A stretch of DNA of 64,000 bases from Chaetorhynchus papuensis (lineage: Eukaryota > Chordata > Aves > Passeriformes > Rhipiduridae), in contig VWYX01000673.1 of the NCBI GenBank assembly GCA_013396525.1, forward strand, positions 139,375-203,374, read 5' to 3'. The translations under genes and the position numbers were made by a program. The notes beneath the pieces are model-generated. The model was not told the DNA's origin. It worked only from the letters and a program-made list of their open reading frames with translations, and did no database searches. Shown here piece by piece: positions 47,063-59,285 of the stretch (position 1 is its first letter; every line of letters begins with the position of its first letter).

Positions 47063-50000
47063 CAGGGCAAGATGCTGGGGGTAAGACTGGAAAACTTTTA
47101 GCAGGGGTCATGAAAATTCTTATTTTTTGTCTTTGATAATGATATCCTTTGTTCTGCAAGCAGAGTAAAGTACATATTGTGAAAATATGTAGTGCTTCCC
47201 TGGGTTCTCCTTCCGAATGAATCTCCATATGGCTTCCAAGATATGGTATTTGTGTAAAAGACTTTTTTGTCTGTAAATTATCTGTTTCCTTCTTAACAAT
47301 CTTTTCTGCCTAGAGAAGAAAATACACTACAATTTATTGTATTTTTTTTGCTTTCAAAGAACATGTTTGAATTTATATATGGAATCCTTTAGAAGGTGCT
47401 AGTTAAAAAAAAAAAAATCTTTCCTTTGCATTAAACACAGCTTGGATGGTTATTTTTGCAATTAAAGGAATTTCTTGAGGTAGTGTGATATAATGTGTGT
47501 GACTTGAAATATCACTTTCCTCTCCAAACACCAGGATAAAAAATTTTTAACAGCTTCATTTTGGCAAGTGGCAATATTTCAGAAGGGAGATAGAGGAGCA
47601 GAATGTAAATTGAAGGTTATTGCACTGATGCCATGGACCTTCTTCAGCAAATCCTCCTCTTGCTTGCTGAACTGCTGAACACAGTCTGAAGCAATCATTA
47701 ACTGCTCTTTGGTTTAGGACTGTTAAGACAGACTGGTAGAGATGATATTTAGGATCTTGAGAGCACCTCTTCCTGGAAAGATGATATATTTTTACAGTTA
47801 TTCAAAAACAAGTAAAGAAAGATTTTAAGAAAAAAAAGGTTCAAGGTTCTTCTGAGAGTCACTCAGTATAGAGATGACACCAGGAACATAGAGGAGACTT
47901 CAGGGACGTATCTTTGCCCTTCAAGTGGAATTAGAAGAGTCTGAGAAAGCACTGCAGAATGTGAAATGGGATTTAGTGGAAGAAATTAGTATTTTTTACT
48001 ATTTCTTCCCCCACTCTTCCCCTTTCAGGGAATTACATGCCTTAAATAAAGTAAGACACAAAAATATCTCATATATATGTGCATACATACATACATACAT
48101 ATATATATATAAAATAAATATACATAAAATAAATATATGTATCTTTGATTTCATATGACATACTTTCTATCCTATTTCTCATTAGCTGAGGAAACTTACC
48201 TGGATAAGAGTAACTTGTAGAAAACTCAATGGAAGTGTGAGGATGTGTTCTTTCTTTCTGAAGCTTTTACTGCTCTACTTTGACTATTGGAATATGTAGA
48301 ATGATTTTTTAAAAATTATTAAAAAGAAGTGTTTTAAACAAAATTCTAAGTTGCTTCAAAATGCTATGAAACCGTTACTGTGAGAAATGACAGCTATACA
48401 TAATCCTTTGAATTACTGTAAAGCATGACTCAGGGAATTTCTTGCTTGATCTTCTAAATCCTTTTTTAATTCCATGTCCCATGAATGCAAGTAGGCTTTC
48501 ATTCTAGACATTCAGTGTCCTACACAGTTTCTATAAAATACTTCTAGAAATAATTTTTATGGTTTTCAAATTAATGCAAATGTATCATAATGATTCATTT
48601 CTTCAGTATTTATTTATTAATTGTTTGACTATCACTTTTAAGTGGTGCCAAAACTTGACTGTCTGAATAGCTAAGAGTATTAAGATAGCCATATGGTTTT
48701 GTTGACTTAGAATGCTTATCAAACAATTACTAAGCTTTGGTAAAATGTTAGTTTCAGAGTTCTTACACACTACTTTTTAAAATAATTCTTTGGGTATCTT
48801 TGATTTTCATACAGATTCCCAAGCAAGAACCAGTGTGATTCAGGTTTGACTTTATGCAGTAATATCTTTAGGACTTCTTTATATTCGGTTCGTTTCAGTT
48901 AAAGTGCTTCTTACCAGAGCATTCATTGTTTTATTAAATAGTTACCAACATGGTGGTAAATATATTTAAGCAATGAATAGCCTATATTTTTTGATCCTTG
49001 TTTTATGGATTTGTTTTCCTAACTTTTATTTCTTGCACCTTGATCTTAGGTACATCAAGACAATTTAACAAGTTACACAGTTACTCCAAATAATTGGATG
49101 AACAAACCAGAAAAGTAGTTCCTCTTTTATTGGACAGCTACACTTCAAAAACAAAACTGCTTAGTGCTCTATTCTGCTTTCATGTAAAAGCCAAAGTAGA
49201 CGGGATCTGGTTTTGGCATAAGTGATGGATGTTTATTAAATTTAAACACAGCACTGTGGGAAGACAGTGCCTGCACATTTGGAGTCAAAGTGGTGCTGAC
49301 AAAATGAAAAGTGTGGGAGTAAGTGGTGTACTCTTCAAGAAAGGGGAGTACCAAAGCAGAGGTACTCAGACATCCTGATAAAGTATGCAGAACAGCTGCA
49401 CAGATATGTAGACTGTGACTGTAGGTTCGTTTGAATTAAGAACTAAGTATGAGGTACTGAATGCTGCAGTAAAATGCAAGAATCCAACACTATACGATGG
49501 TCCTTATGAAAGGGAATTTGGACTACAGGATGAAGGAATCTTTATCTTTCCTCCAGCAAACATTATTTTGGCTTGTTGCACATAGTAAAGCTTGCACAGG
49601 CATTGAAAGGAGCTCAGTGAAATTTGACTTTAAAGAACAGAGATGATTGTCTTCATGCACAAGGTGTGCTGATTCCATGAAGAAGGGAATAGTGTGTTCA
49701 TTAGCCAAGATACGATGTGGTGTTTTGACTTAAACACCCTTATGAAAATTTGAAATACTAGGAAAATACTTTAATAGCAGCTTTAAGAAAAAATAATGCT
49801 TGCAATATGTAATATGCCTGGGGAGCCTGTGGTCTCTGTCTTGGAGGAAGGAATTTTCTAGGAACACTATAAACCCAAATCTGTAGAGAAAAAAGTCAAG
49901 ATTATTCCATTTCCAGTTTATAAAGTTCTTTGATTAACATCTCTTTTGATTAGTTGCTTAATCACAATATTACAGAGAACACTTTCACATCTGTTATGTT

Positions 50001-51291
50001 TTTTGTCTGTTCTGAATTTTCTCTACCGAAAAAAACCCCAACCAAACCTCTAGCACTGCAAATGCTAGAACTGGCAGTGTAATTGCAGTGCAACAGAGTA
50101 AAATGTATGGGTACTATAACCTGCAAAATTCTTTTCCTAAGATATATATACCAGGAAAATATATGCTCTTTGTAATAATGTTTAGGTGACTGCATTTGGG
50201 CTTTTTTCCCCCCATAGTTTGTTCTTTCCAGTAATTCAACCATGTTGTGAATGGATTGTGTCTTTCTTTCTGGTTCTGTTGAAGGAGAGCTTGGTACCAT
50301 GAGGGTAGAGAGAGATTCAGATCTGTCACCTGTCCTAACTCATTATCACAGTCACTCTGCATGTGATGCTTTCAGCAAAGAAAATTTTTGTATAGTACAG
50401 CACCAAATAACAATCTCTGGTGAAACGTACGGAAATTACTTTTTTCTTTTAATGTGCAGTTGCATATTTAAGATTCATGAACTAGCTGGTTTAGTCTTTA
50501 TAATATAAGCTGATAACTGTATATCACTCAGAGCACTAAATTGGTATGTCAAGAAGTAGCAAGTAAAAATGCTTTGTAGAAACATACTGGATTAGCCCTG
50601 TTATCTTATCAACTAAGCTTGTATTCCCATCAGGAAAAAAAAAATCTACTTAAATTGACTAGATCTTCTTTACCCCAAACCTGTGTTGATTGGCATTATT
50701 TATATTAGAGTCATCTAAGTCTGAATCAAACTCTCACTAGCCATCTTGTTATTTTGAGATTTATGTCTTCCTGTTATTACCTTGCTCATCCTATTTGTCC
50801 TTTTAAATATTGAATCTTCAGGACGCTTCTCCCTGCTCTATTAATTTTTGTTTTTTGTGAACATCTAAGGGCTTGTTGAGAGTAATATTTAGAAGACAGA
50901 TAGCTGAGGGAAAAAAGGGATGGATTACTTACTTAAAAATTTTTTACATAGTGGGTTTTTCAGAACACTTGCTTTACAGTTTAACTTATTTCTAATATAT
51001 TCCCCAATTTCTGCAGGGTGGAAAACAACTTATTGTAGTATGTGTACATAATTGAAAATGCAAAATACCTCAGTTGAGGTTTCATTTGTTGTACATGAAG
51101 TGGCCAGTACTAGCCATGGGATATAGAAAGAATGAAAACATGAGTTCCAAAACTATGCCTATTCTGCTTCACAACTAAGCAGAAGTTTAACTTTCAGACA
51201 GTATAGATTTTTTTTTATTCTGCCTGTGGTCTTGTGGATATCATATAAAATATTAAAATATTTGCAGGGTTAGTTACTCTGTGCTTCACCC
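47063..51291. other. Unique non-coding stretch
   Basis: 4.2 kb of AT-rich DNA with no recognised repeat apart from the (TACA)n(TA)n block at 48081-48110 and homopolymer runs. Open frames are short and not assignable. Confidence 0.5.
48081..48110 (+). repeat. (TACA)n-(TA)n microsatellite
   Basis: About five TACA units followed by about five TA units; the flanking 'aaaataaatatac' region is also A/T-rich. Confidence 0.9.
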
Positions 51292-51830
51292 CGTCATGGT
51301 TTAACAACATCACTGCCCAACTGAGTGCTCCCCAAGCCCTTTACCAAGACTTTCACAGTCATGCCTCCCTGCAGTCATGCCTCCTTCATGGTTGCCCCCT
51401 AGTCTCTGCTTGGGAAGCTACTTGTTTCTTCCCTGCTTGGGGTTCTTGCCCTTCTCTGGATCTATAGTTTTGCTCCAGAATTTCTCCTGGTCTTTTATCC
51501 ATTCTTCCTGTGAGTATTTCTTTTTTCTCCCTTGCTTCTGCTTGGGTGCCCCTCCTGTCCTGCCACTATAGCATGTGCTGCCTTCGTTCTTCATTGTCCT
51601 GCCTGCTTAAGTGTGACTTCCTTGTGTCTCCTTCTGAATATCCTCCTGCCCTCACATTGCTTCTTCTTTTTCTTCAAACTCTGGTGGTTTTCTCTACATT
51701 TGTTCCTCTTTTTAAAATAAGTTTCTGCAAAGGCTCCACAAACTCCTCTGGCTGGGTAAGGTTTGGTGCATGGTGTGTCTGTTTTGTCCATAGAGGAGCC
51801 ATCTGGAACTGTGTCTGACACCATCAGAGA
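51292..51830 (-). mobile_element. Possible retroviral LTR, minus strand
   Basis: The left edge 'gtcatggtttaaca' resembles the reverse complement of the common avian LTR end (sense '...taaaccatgac'). The right part 'gaggagccatctggaactgt' and 'gtctgacacc' resembles, in reverse complement, the promoter-proximal block of the 57159-58552 LTR. The middle is C/T-rich and not clearly alignable. The 102-codon plus-strand frame here (51510-51818) is antisense and not a gene. Confidence 0.42.
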
Positions 51831-51836
51831 CAGAAA

Positions 51837-52817
51837 TGTTATGGTTCATGGCTTAAACGTTGTTATGAAGGACTTTTGCCCATTGTGGCAAAACAATGTA
51901 TAAGGAAGCTGTGCCCACTGAAGTCCACTCCTCCCTGAAGATGCCGCCTAAGGGGAACTTCGGACTGTGAGTTAACCTGCCTAAGGAGACTAGAGATAAA
52001 ACAAAGGTGACACTATTGTTCAATTATCTCAGGTCTTGCTGAAGTAAACAAGGCTGAGGGAGAAGAATGCATTCACAACAAAGCCAAACCCAGCAGCTGT
52101 CCTGAAAATCATCCCTGGCTGGGTTAGGGGTGGGGGAGGCCATAGCTCACAGGCCCATTTACTGAGGCCCTGTTTGCATGCACTCCCCTACAACCGAGGG
52201 GAGAGAAGGAGAGTTTTGTGTGTGGCATAACCTCTGGTCAGGGGGAGTGAACACCCATCCTTCCTTACACAAACTGGCTCACCAGTAAAACCTCCCATCC
52301 CAGGAAGGTCACATGCACACAAGACGTTCATGTAAGGGGCAGCTGAGGAGGTTCATAAACTCTCAAAACCCTTGAAGTGTCCCCCAGACTCATTCCTGAG
52401 GCCTTGCACCAGAGCACTGCACGTGATGCAAAGTGATGCAGCTGACCCTGAGTCTGGTGCAAGAGACAGTGTCAAACTGGCCCCCTGCTAGGGAGGTACC
52501 TGGATGTTCCCACCTGGCCCAAATGTATATTAATTTATTGGACTCTCTGTTTTTTGGGGAACTCTCATTACCAAGGAGACCACATGGAGAAGATGAACAG
52601 GACGCTGTTTAGAACCACAGAATGGTGATATTTTCTACTTAATCTGCTTCTGCCACTTTCTTTCCTGCCCCCACCTCTTTTTCTATTTCCTTCTCTATCT
52701 CTCTCTCTCTTTTTTTCTCATTTACTGTTAAATAAAATCCATACTACTGACCTTGGCATATGGTTTTGTTTGGACCTTAATTCAGACAGTGGTATCTATC
52801 TAAAATCTCCTTCTACA
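51837..52817 (+). mobile_element. Endogenous retrovirus LTR, plus strand
   Basis: Starts at or near 51837 with 'tgttatggttcatggctt'. It contains a TATA-like 'tgtatattaattta' at 52523-52537, a CT-rich tract (52665-52719) and the poly(A) signal AATAAA at 52731-52736. The sequence after the signal ('atactactgaccttggcat', then 'ggaccttaattc') parallels the 3' end of the LTR at 45986-46670, so both belong to one family. The right edge near 52817 is uncertain. No coding frames accompany it. Confidence 0.65.
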
Positions 52818-53117
52818 GATGCCACCCCTGCTGCACCCCACTACCAACATCTCGACTGTTACGCCCTTTACAATATAATCTCAATATTGGACACTGTTAA
52901 TATGGTGTTAATTCATTCATAAGATGATTTGTGTTGGTTTGCCAGTACTAGGTGAAAGTGAGAATTTCCCTCTGTACACTACTTTCTCTGCTCGTTCTCT
53001 CTTGGCTGTTATGTGAGGGTCTTAGTTTTTTGTTCCTGGGTTTCTTGAATTATTTGTGATAATTTTTTGGTGGAGTTTTTTTTGTTTGTTTTTTTTTGTT
53101 TGGTTCGTTTTTGTTCA
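52818..53117. other. Low-complexity T-rich spacer
   Basis: Contains 'gtgttggtttgccagtacta' (52933-52952), which may be an LTR start, and a strongly T-rich block at about 53078-53116 (runs of T with single G). No gene recognised. Confidence 0.35.
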
Positions 53118-53345
53118 GGCCGTCAGCATGAGGATTTTCAACCATTGGGAGCAGTAGGGCAACAGTGAACTGTGACCCTCCTCCCACCGCTTTGTAGCTT
53201 CAGATGCTCTGGCTGGCACTCGTGGCTGACCCTGCCACACCCGTTGGCCACTCACAGACTGGGCGCACTGCACCAGCACAGCTGAGCTGAAAGAGAGACA
53301 GGGAGTGTAGGAACTGGAAGAGGGCACAGGAAGGCGAAGCATAAT
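53118..53345. other. Unidentified GC-rich patch
   Basis: About 230 bp that is clearly GC-richer than its flanks, right next to the T-rich block on its left. Read on the minus strand it would be a GC-rich sequence followed by an A-rich tail, as expected of a retrotransposed transcript. I recognise neither a CR1 nor an ERV motif in it. The 75-codon minus frame (53342-53115) has no family signature. Confidence 0.35.
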
Positions 53346-56300
53346 TGAGTGGTGGTGGTGCAGAGCAAGGTAGACTTAAACAATGTGAATTAAAGGCCCT
53401 AGTTATAGATATGCATAGCGAAAATAAAGTTTATATGTCTGATATGTTTTCTGTCATAGTATTATCTGGGCTTAGTGGCTATTTGTTTTTATATTTTGTG
53501 CCTTTATTTTTTAATTCCATTATACTGGACTGAATAACTGTCTATATATGTGCATGTATGTACCATAAATAGATCTTTGCCTGAAAAACTAGAACATAAA
53601 ATATCTAGTATTTATGGTTTGATAAAGTGTTGCTACTTACTCTCAAGTTTACCTGCTCCTCTTTAAACAAAACTGACTAATGACTTAAAAATTAAAACAG
53701 CCACTTCCTACCCCAACCCATTAGTGGTGGCCTATTTAAATTTTTTGAAGATAAAGAAGTTTAATTTTATAAATTAGAAATTAATGCTTAAAAAAATAAC
53801 ATACAAGTTCAGTTGTTTTTGTTTTTTTTTTTTTTTAATAACACATCACAGAGGAATAGCTGTAGAAGAGGTATTAAGTCTGAAGGGAGTTCTACTGAAA
53901 CTCTATGCACTGCACACTCTATTTTTTTCACCAGCTATACTTTTATTCGTGAAGTTCTGAACTGAAGATTCTAGAGTCAAAAGATTAATAGAGTCTTACT
54001 TTTTTACTCTAGAATTACTTTTTGTTTGTTTTGATAGAATTAACCATACAAACAGAGAAACAGATTACATTGTAAGTAAACAAATTCACTTTAATACCTT
54101 TTTGTTCAACAATAATGTTCCTAAAACTGGAGGAGGATAAAGTAGAATAAAGTATTCTTTTGCATTTTATATCTTAATGTACTTCTAAAATGCATTTCCA
54201 AAATAAAAAAAAAAGGAAAACTAATGACATATTTCGTGCTTGACAGGCAAAATACCTAATTTAGTCAAATTCACCCATATTCATATTACAAGCATTCACT
54301 TATGAAGAAGTAGGACATCCAGGAATAGAAAATCTGTTTATTTTATAATGGGAGGAATACCAAAAAACATCAGGTTACTGAGAGTACCTGGTAGTTCAGA
54401 TGCACCTGATCCCTAAAAATTATTAATGAAGAAAAATAAAATAGACTCCTACTTGACCACTAGTCCCAAGATTACATTAACTCAGACTAGAGAGGAAAAC
54501 TAATGTGACTTGAATGTGAGTAAATTATCTTTCATAGAACAAATTCTGAGTAACATAGAAGTTATTGAGAATTATGTGCTCAGCTATTCAATGGAAAAGA
54601 GGAAGGGGAAGAATGAAAAAGACAACTGGAGATTTACAATGTGCTTTGAGGCAATTAAACAATAAGTTGATTTCCTAAAAGAAAAAAATAATGAACAAAA
54701 GGACTATGACTATGAAAAATATACACATATATATATATATATACAGACACAGAGTTCCATTTCTGATAAGAAAATAACTATAATCATGGACAGTTCATAA
54801 GATTTACACATATGCTTTAAATCCAGCATATTCGTATTAAATTGAAGAGGCATACAGGCTGGTGCTAATGTGATAAATGTCATGGAATAAACTGATTTCT
54901 TTTGGGAAAAAATATTAAGAGTGAGGAAAAACTATTCAAGTACACTATTCACATAATCCTGTGAAACCTGAATAATTATCACATAATTTGGTTTTTCTCT
55001 GTAACAAGGATGGGTCTTTTTTTCTCGCATTTATCAACTATTTATTAGAGACTTATACTTTGATTTACTAAGTTGTAAGTAATGGATATTTTTATTATTC
55101 TTGTAATTATGAATGATGGGTTTTGAACAAAATATGATGTTTCTGAATTCTAGTTCTGCTGAAATTTATGACCAGTCCTTGTTCTTTTCTACAATATTTA
55201 TGAAAATAAGTTTAAATCTTATTGTGTTTGATTGAGGAACTTAGAGTTGTTCACATTCAATACCCTTCATCCCTTAATTTTTGATCTTTTTTGCTGATTT
55301 TGAAAAACTTCTGAAAGTTTTTGCAAATATATAAGCATAGAATTTGTGAAGGTATATCACAATAGTAGTGGAATCCTGATCTACTGAGGTTGCATTTCTC
55401 TGTTAATTGACTTGTTATGAAATTTAGACTAGAACCTCACTTTTTAAAAGGTTATTATTTCTGCTGTGCAGCTAATGAGTCTGTCACTAAGACTGTTCAT
55501 TATTTCTGAAGCAACCGAAACAGTGAGTTGAAGTTGTCACTGTATTAACTATACAGGACGATCTTCCAGAAAAGGTATGCTGTCTATACCCTCATTCAAA
55601 ATGTGTATGGGTTACCACTTTTTTAAAAAAAACAAAGCATCTGCAATGGCAGCATCACAAACAGAAAGAGGAAGGGCCTTTTCAAGAGCGTTCTTGAAGG
55701 GACTGACAATTGCTTATGTACCCTTCTTTTCAATAAAAACTGTAGTTCTTACTATACTATAGTAGCATTATATGTGCCATGAGAACTGAAAATTGTCAGT
55801 ATATTGGTAACATGATTGTAAGAGCATCTGCCAATTAAAAAAAAAGGTTCCAACCTTTTCTGTAGCTTTGTGTTGATTTGTGCTCAGTGCAAGCGCAGAG
55901 GAGGATAGGATTGCCTCTTGGCCTGGAGCTGTCAGGAAGGTTGAAGCCTGATAATGCATGACAATGACTTTACTAACACACTGGAAATAGTAGTCAATTA
56001 CTTGAACTGGGATCTTTCACTATTCATGCTGTGTCACGTCTATTGGAGGTCAGGTTGCCCAGGATGAAATTGATGAAAAACATATCTTAGGTTGAGGAAG
56101 ATAGTCATCATCTGAAGAATAAGGATATAGGAAAAATCTAGATTAAAAAAATAGAATAAAAAGCACATTATGATCCATACTGACATGCCTAGTATGACAT
56201 CTTTTCTGTACGCTAGCAGATGACAGACCAAGTAACTTAGCAAAGATGTGCAATGAGCAGAAACTACAATGCTTTCTTATCCATATCCTGGCAACAGAAG

Positions 56301-57153
56301 TTTTTATTTTCTTTTTAGGCCATGTGGATGAGGGCTGTATTTCATAGGAGCAGAGAGCAGTCATATCAGATAGAAGTGACACATTTGTGGAAGGGCAAAT
56401 TTGGAAAGAAAGCATAATGTAATCATCTGACAGTGCCCTAGTATGAACTCTGCAAATGCCAGCTAGTGACTGCCTATTGACAGGAGAACACACTGCCCTT
56501 TTCCTATCTTTTGTCAGCTGTTACCTGAGATGTAAGGCCATTCAGAATAAGTTGAAAAGAAAATTTACCGATATTACTTACTGTGCCACAGATATCTCAC
56601 TTGTTTGCATTTACATGGGTAGTTTTCTTCTGATTATTGTAACATTTTTCAGCTGATTATGGTTTCTATTTTATTATGTTTCTTATGGTCTGTAATTAAA
56701 GAAGAAAAAATTAAGTTTAAAATAAATTTAGTTGTTCAGAGTCTAAGAAGGGACCAGTTGAATGTTCTGCCTCAGTAGCAGTAGATTGGTTATCAGAAAG
56801 GTTGTCTATTTTTTCTAATGTTCTTGCCTAGGGACATGTAGGGATTTCTCAATTAGCAAAGGTAAAATACGACTGATTTCTGTCGCCTCCCCTTTTGTTT
56901 GTTTTTTGTTTTTTTTTTTTTAGTTAATCACAATGTATTGTGGAATCTAAAATGCTGTTGTCCTAAGACACAACTCTTTGCAACCATTTTGTACATTTGA
57001 TAGTACATGCTAAGTAGAAAAATTTTGTGGGCTATAAATTGAAACAAAAACATCTGCTTCATAAATTCATAAATTAACCAGTTTACATGATGGGGAATCT
57101 ATGCATCCTGACAGGATGAATTATGGCTTGTCTGTATGTCAGTGTCCAGGTGT
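53346..57153. other. Unique non-coding stretch
   Basis: 3.8 kb of AT-rich DNA; (AT)n run at 54728-54742. No gene or dispersed repeat recognised. Confidence 0.5.
54721..54744 (+). repeat. Short (AT)n microsatellite
   Basis: About nine AT units with 'atacac' at the left side and 'acagacacag' at the right. Confidence 0.9.
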
Positions 57154-57340
57154 CCCACAGTATTGGTTTGGCACAGCCTGGTTTTGGGTAGCAGGGCGGC
57201 CACAAGGATGGCTCCTGTGAGGAAGCTGCTGGAAGCTTCCCACCATGTCTGGCAGATCCAATGCCTGATGGCTCTGAAGATGGACATGTTGCTGGCCAAA
57301 ACTGGGCCAATGAGAGAGGCTGGTAATGCCTCTGTGATGA

Positions 57341-57350
57341 CATATCTAAG
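57341..57350 (+). promoter_or_regulatory. LTR TATA-like core promoter
   Basis: The word catatctaag lies about 30 bp downstream of a CCAAT box (57307-57311), the usual spacing for an LTR U3 promoter. It has one base changed from a plain TATTTAA-type box. Activity is not known. Confidence 0.5.
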
Positions 57351-57543
57351 AAGAAAATCAAAACAAAAGTCACAGGGTTCTGCTTCTAGTCAGAGAAGCG
57401 GTGGAGTTGAGAACATGTGAGGGAAACATTATGGCAACACCAAGGTCAGTGGAGAAGGAGGGGCAGGAGGTGCTCCAGGTGCCAGAGCTGAGGTTCCTCT
57501 GCAGGCCGTGGGGAAGACCATGGTGAAGCAGCTGTGCCCCTGC

Positions 57544-57873
57544 AGCCCATGGGGATCCACGGGGGATGCAGAGATCCACCCGCAGCCCGTGGGGATCCAC
57601 GGGGGATGCAGAGATCCACCCGCAGTCTGTGGGGATCCACGAGGGATGCAGAGATCCACCCACAGCCCATGGGGATCCATGGGGGATGCAGAGATCCACC
57701 CGCAGTCCGTGGGGATCCATGGGGGATGCAGAGATCCACCCACAGCCCATGGGGATCCATGGGGGATGCAGAGATCCACCCACAGCCCATGGGGATCCAT
57801 GGGGGATGCAGAGATCCACCCACAGCCCGTGGGGATCCATGGGGGATGCAGAGATCCACCCACAGCCCATGGG
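57544..57873 (+). repeat. 40-bp minisatellite inside LTR
   Basis: Seven complete 40-bp units (57561-57840) plus partial units at both ends, about 8.25 copies. Each unit contains GGATCC and the word 'gatgcagagatccaccc'. Units differ mainly at CpG positions: the left copies keep cgcagcccgt and ccacggg, while right copies mostly have cacagcccat and ccatggg, as expected from CpG decay followed by local homogenisation. Because 40 is not a multiple of 3, all three frames on each strand read through the array. Confidence 0.97.
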
Positions 57874-58364
57874 GGAGGTGCCTGTGCCAGAGCAGGTGGA
57901 TGCCTGGAGGAGGCTGTGATCCAGTGGGAGACCCGGTGGAGAGAGGGGGCCCTGCTTCCAGGCTGGAGCAGCCTGGCCTGGAAGGACTGCATCCCGTGGA
58001 GAGAGCAGCAGTTTTGGGAAGACTGTGTGCCCGTGGGAGGCACTCACATTGCAGCAGTTTTGGGAGGGCTGTGTGCCTGTGGTAGGGGCTCACGCTGCAG
58101 CAGGTGTGGTGTGGCTGCTTCTCGTCAGGGTGGACCCACGCTGGAGAAGTTCACAGTGAACTGTCTCCTGTGGGAGGGACCCCACAGCCTCACAGGAAAA
58201 GGCTTCTCTCCCGCAGAAGTGGAAGGAAATCTCGGTGATGAACTGACCAAACCCCCATGCCCTGTCTCCCTGTGCTGTCTGTGGGAAGGAGGGAGGGGCT
58301 GGGGGGTGGAAGGTGTTCTAAGGGCTTATTTTACTTCTCATTATCCTCCTCTGATTCTGTTAGT

Positions 58365-58370
58365 AATAAA
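58365..58370 (+). terminator. LTR poly(A) signal
   Basis: AATAAA within 'ttagtaataaattcac', located about 185 bp before the LTR end, the expected R/U5 placement. Confidence 0.75.
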
Positions 58371-58557
58371 TTCACTTTGCAACTTAAGTTGAGCCTGTTT
58401 CACCCTTGAGGTGTTTCTCCCAGTCCTCATCTCACTCATGAAACCTTCACTAATTTTTTTTCCTTTTCCCTCCTCTGCCCAGCTGTGGCAGGGGAGGGTG
58501 AGCGAGCGGCTCTCGTGGGGGCCTGGCATTGGGCCAGTGTTAAACCACGACACCCAC

Positions 58558-59285
58558 TCTCAGAAGTTTTATCACAAATTTAAACCTGCACAGCAGGTCT
58601 GTGTGGAATCACTGTTTTAGCATCTTTTAAAATCTATTATGATTAAGTTTAGGTGAATTCAGTGCACCTAGGGGAAGTTTTCATCCCCAGTCACCTAGAT
58701 ATATAGTTGGTGCACTCTAGAACAATGAGATCACAGTCCCTCACAGATGTCACAGCCCTCACAGTCCTTCACAGGTGGGGAGATTCTGTGGATTTCTAGC
58801 CCTGGGTCCTGACAATAGTGAGTCTGGGTATATACTCCCAGTAGGCACATGCACAATATGCAGACTCAGTTTACCACTAAAACATCAAGATAGAATTATG
58901 ATTTTACAGAGATCACATACACGTGAATGACACTCACAAAAATGGCAAAAAACCAAGAGATCATCCTGTTTTCTCACCATTAATTTTGCTAGTAGATCTG
59001 TACTGAAATGTATCCACCATCTCTTATATGGTTTTCCTCAGGCAGCTAGACCCTAGGCCTCTACTTCCGTCAGTATACAGTCCTCAGAACTCTTGTTCTA
59101 CTTGCTGGCAAGCCCAGCTTGAAGGTTTTTTATGTCTTGCACCCAAATCCTCATGGTAGTCTCTGGCAGCTGGCCTGGACCTATTGTCTGGTTTGCAGGC
59201 TAGGTAACAGGTAACTTTGAAGTGCACCAGTATCTTGCACATTTGCACAATAAATTGAGACCACAATCAGGAAAAATGTTAAAAA
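58558..59285. other. Unique non-coding stretch
   Basis: Contains a degenerate internal repeat at about 58729-58776 (tcacag...ccctcacag units). No gene recognised. Confidence 0.5.

Larger units (their letters stand above)
57159..58552 (+). mobile_element. Endogenous retrovirus solo LTR with internal minisatellite, plus strand
   Basis: A 1394-bp LTR. It begins 'agtattggtttggcacagcc' (the TGTGTTGG-type avian start with a changed first base) and ends '...gtgttaaaccacgaca' at 58552. The pentamer CCCAC flanks both ends (57154-57158 and 58553-58557), a 5-bp target-site duplication typical of ERVL-type integration. The U3 has CCAAT at 57307-57311 and a TATA-like 'catatctaag' at 57341-57350. The poly(A) signal AATAAA is at 58365-58370. 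Between them lies a tandem array of a 40-bp unit. No gag, pol or env is attached, so it is a solo LTR left by recombination. The 294-codon plus-strand frame (57508-58392) crosses the array and is not a gene. Confidence 0.92.

Noticed and set aside
51510..51818. 102-codon plus-strand frame rich in Leu, Ser and Cys
   Set aside because: Falls in a C/T-rich, LTR-like segment in antisense; composition follows base bias.
46673..51836. A provirus between the LTRs at 46 kb and 52 kb
   Set aside because: The left LTR is flanked on both sides by the same CR1 copy, and no gag, pol or env similarity was seen in between.
57544..57873. CRISPR-like array (regular 40-bp period)
   Set aside because: The whole unit repeats with no unique spacers, and the context is a vertebrate LTR.
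57508..58392. 294-codon plus-strand open frame and similar frames on the other five phases
   Set aside because: They are produced by a 40-bp tandem repeat within an LTR. All six frames are open, and there is no codon bias, domain or splice structure.
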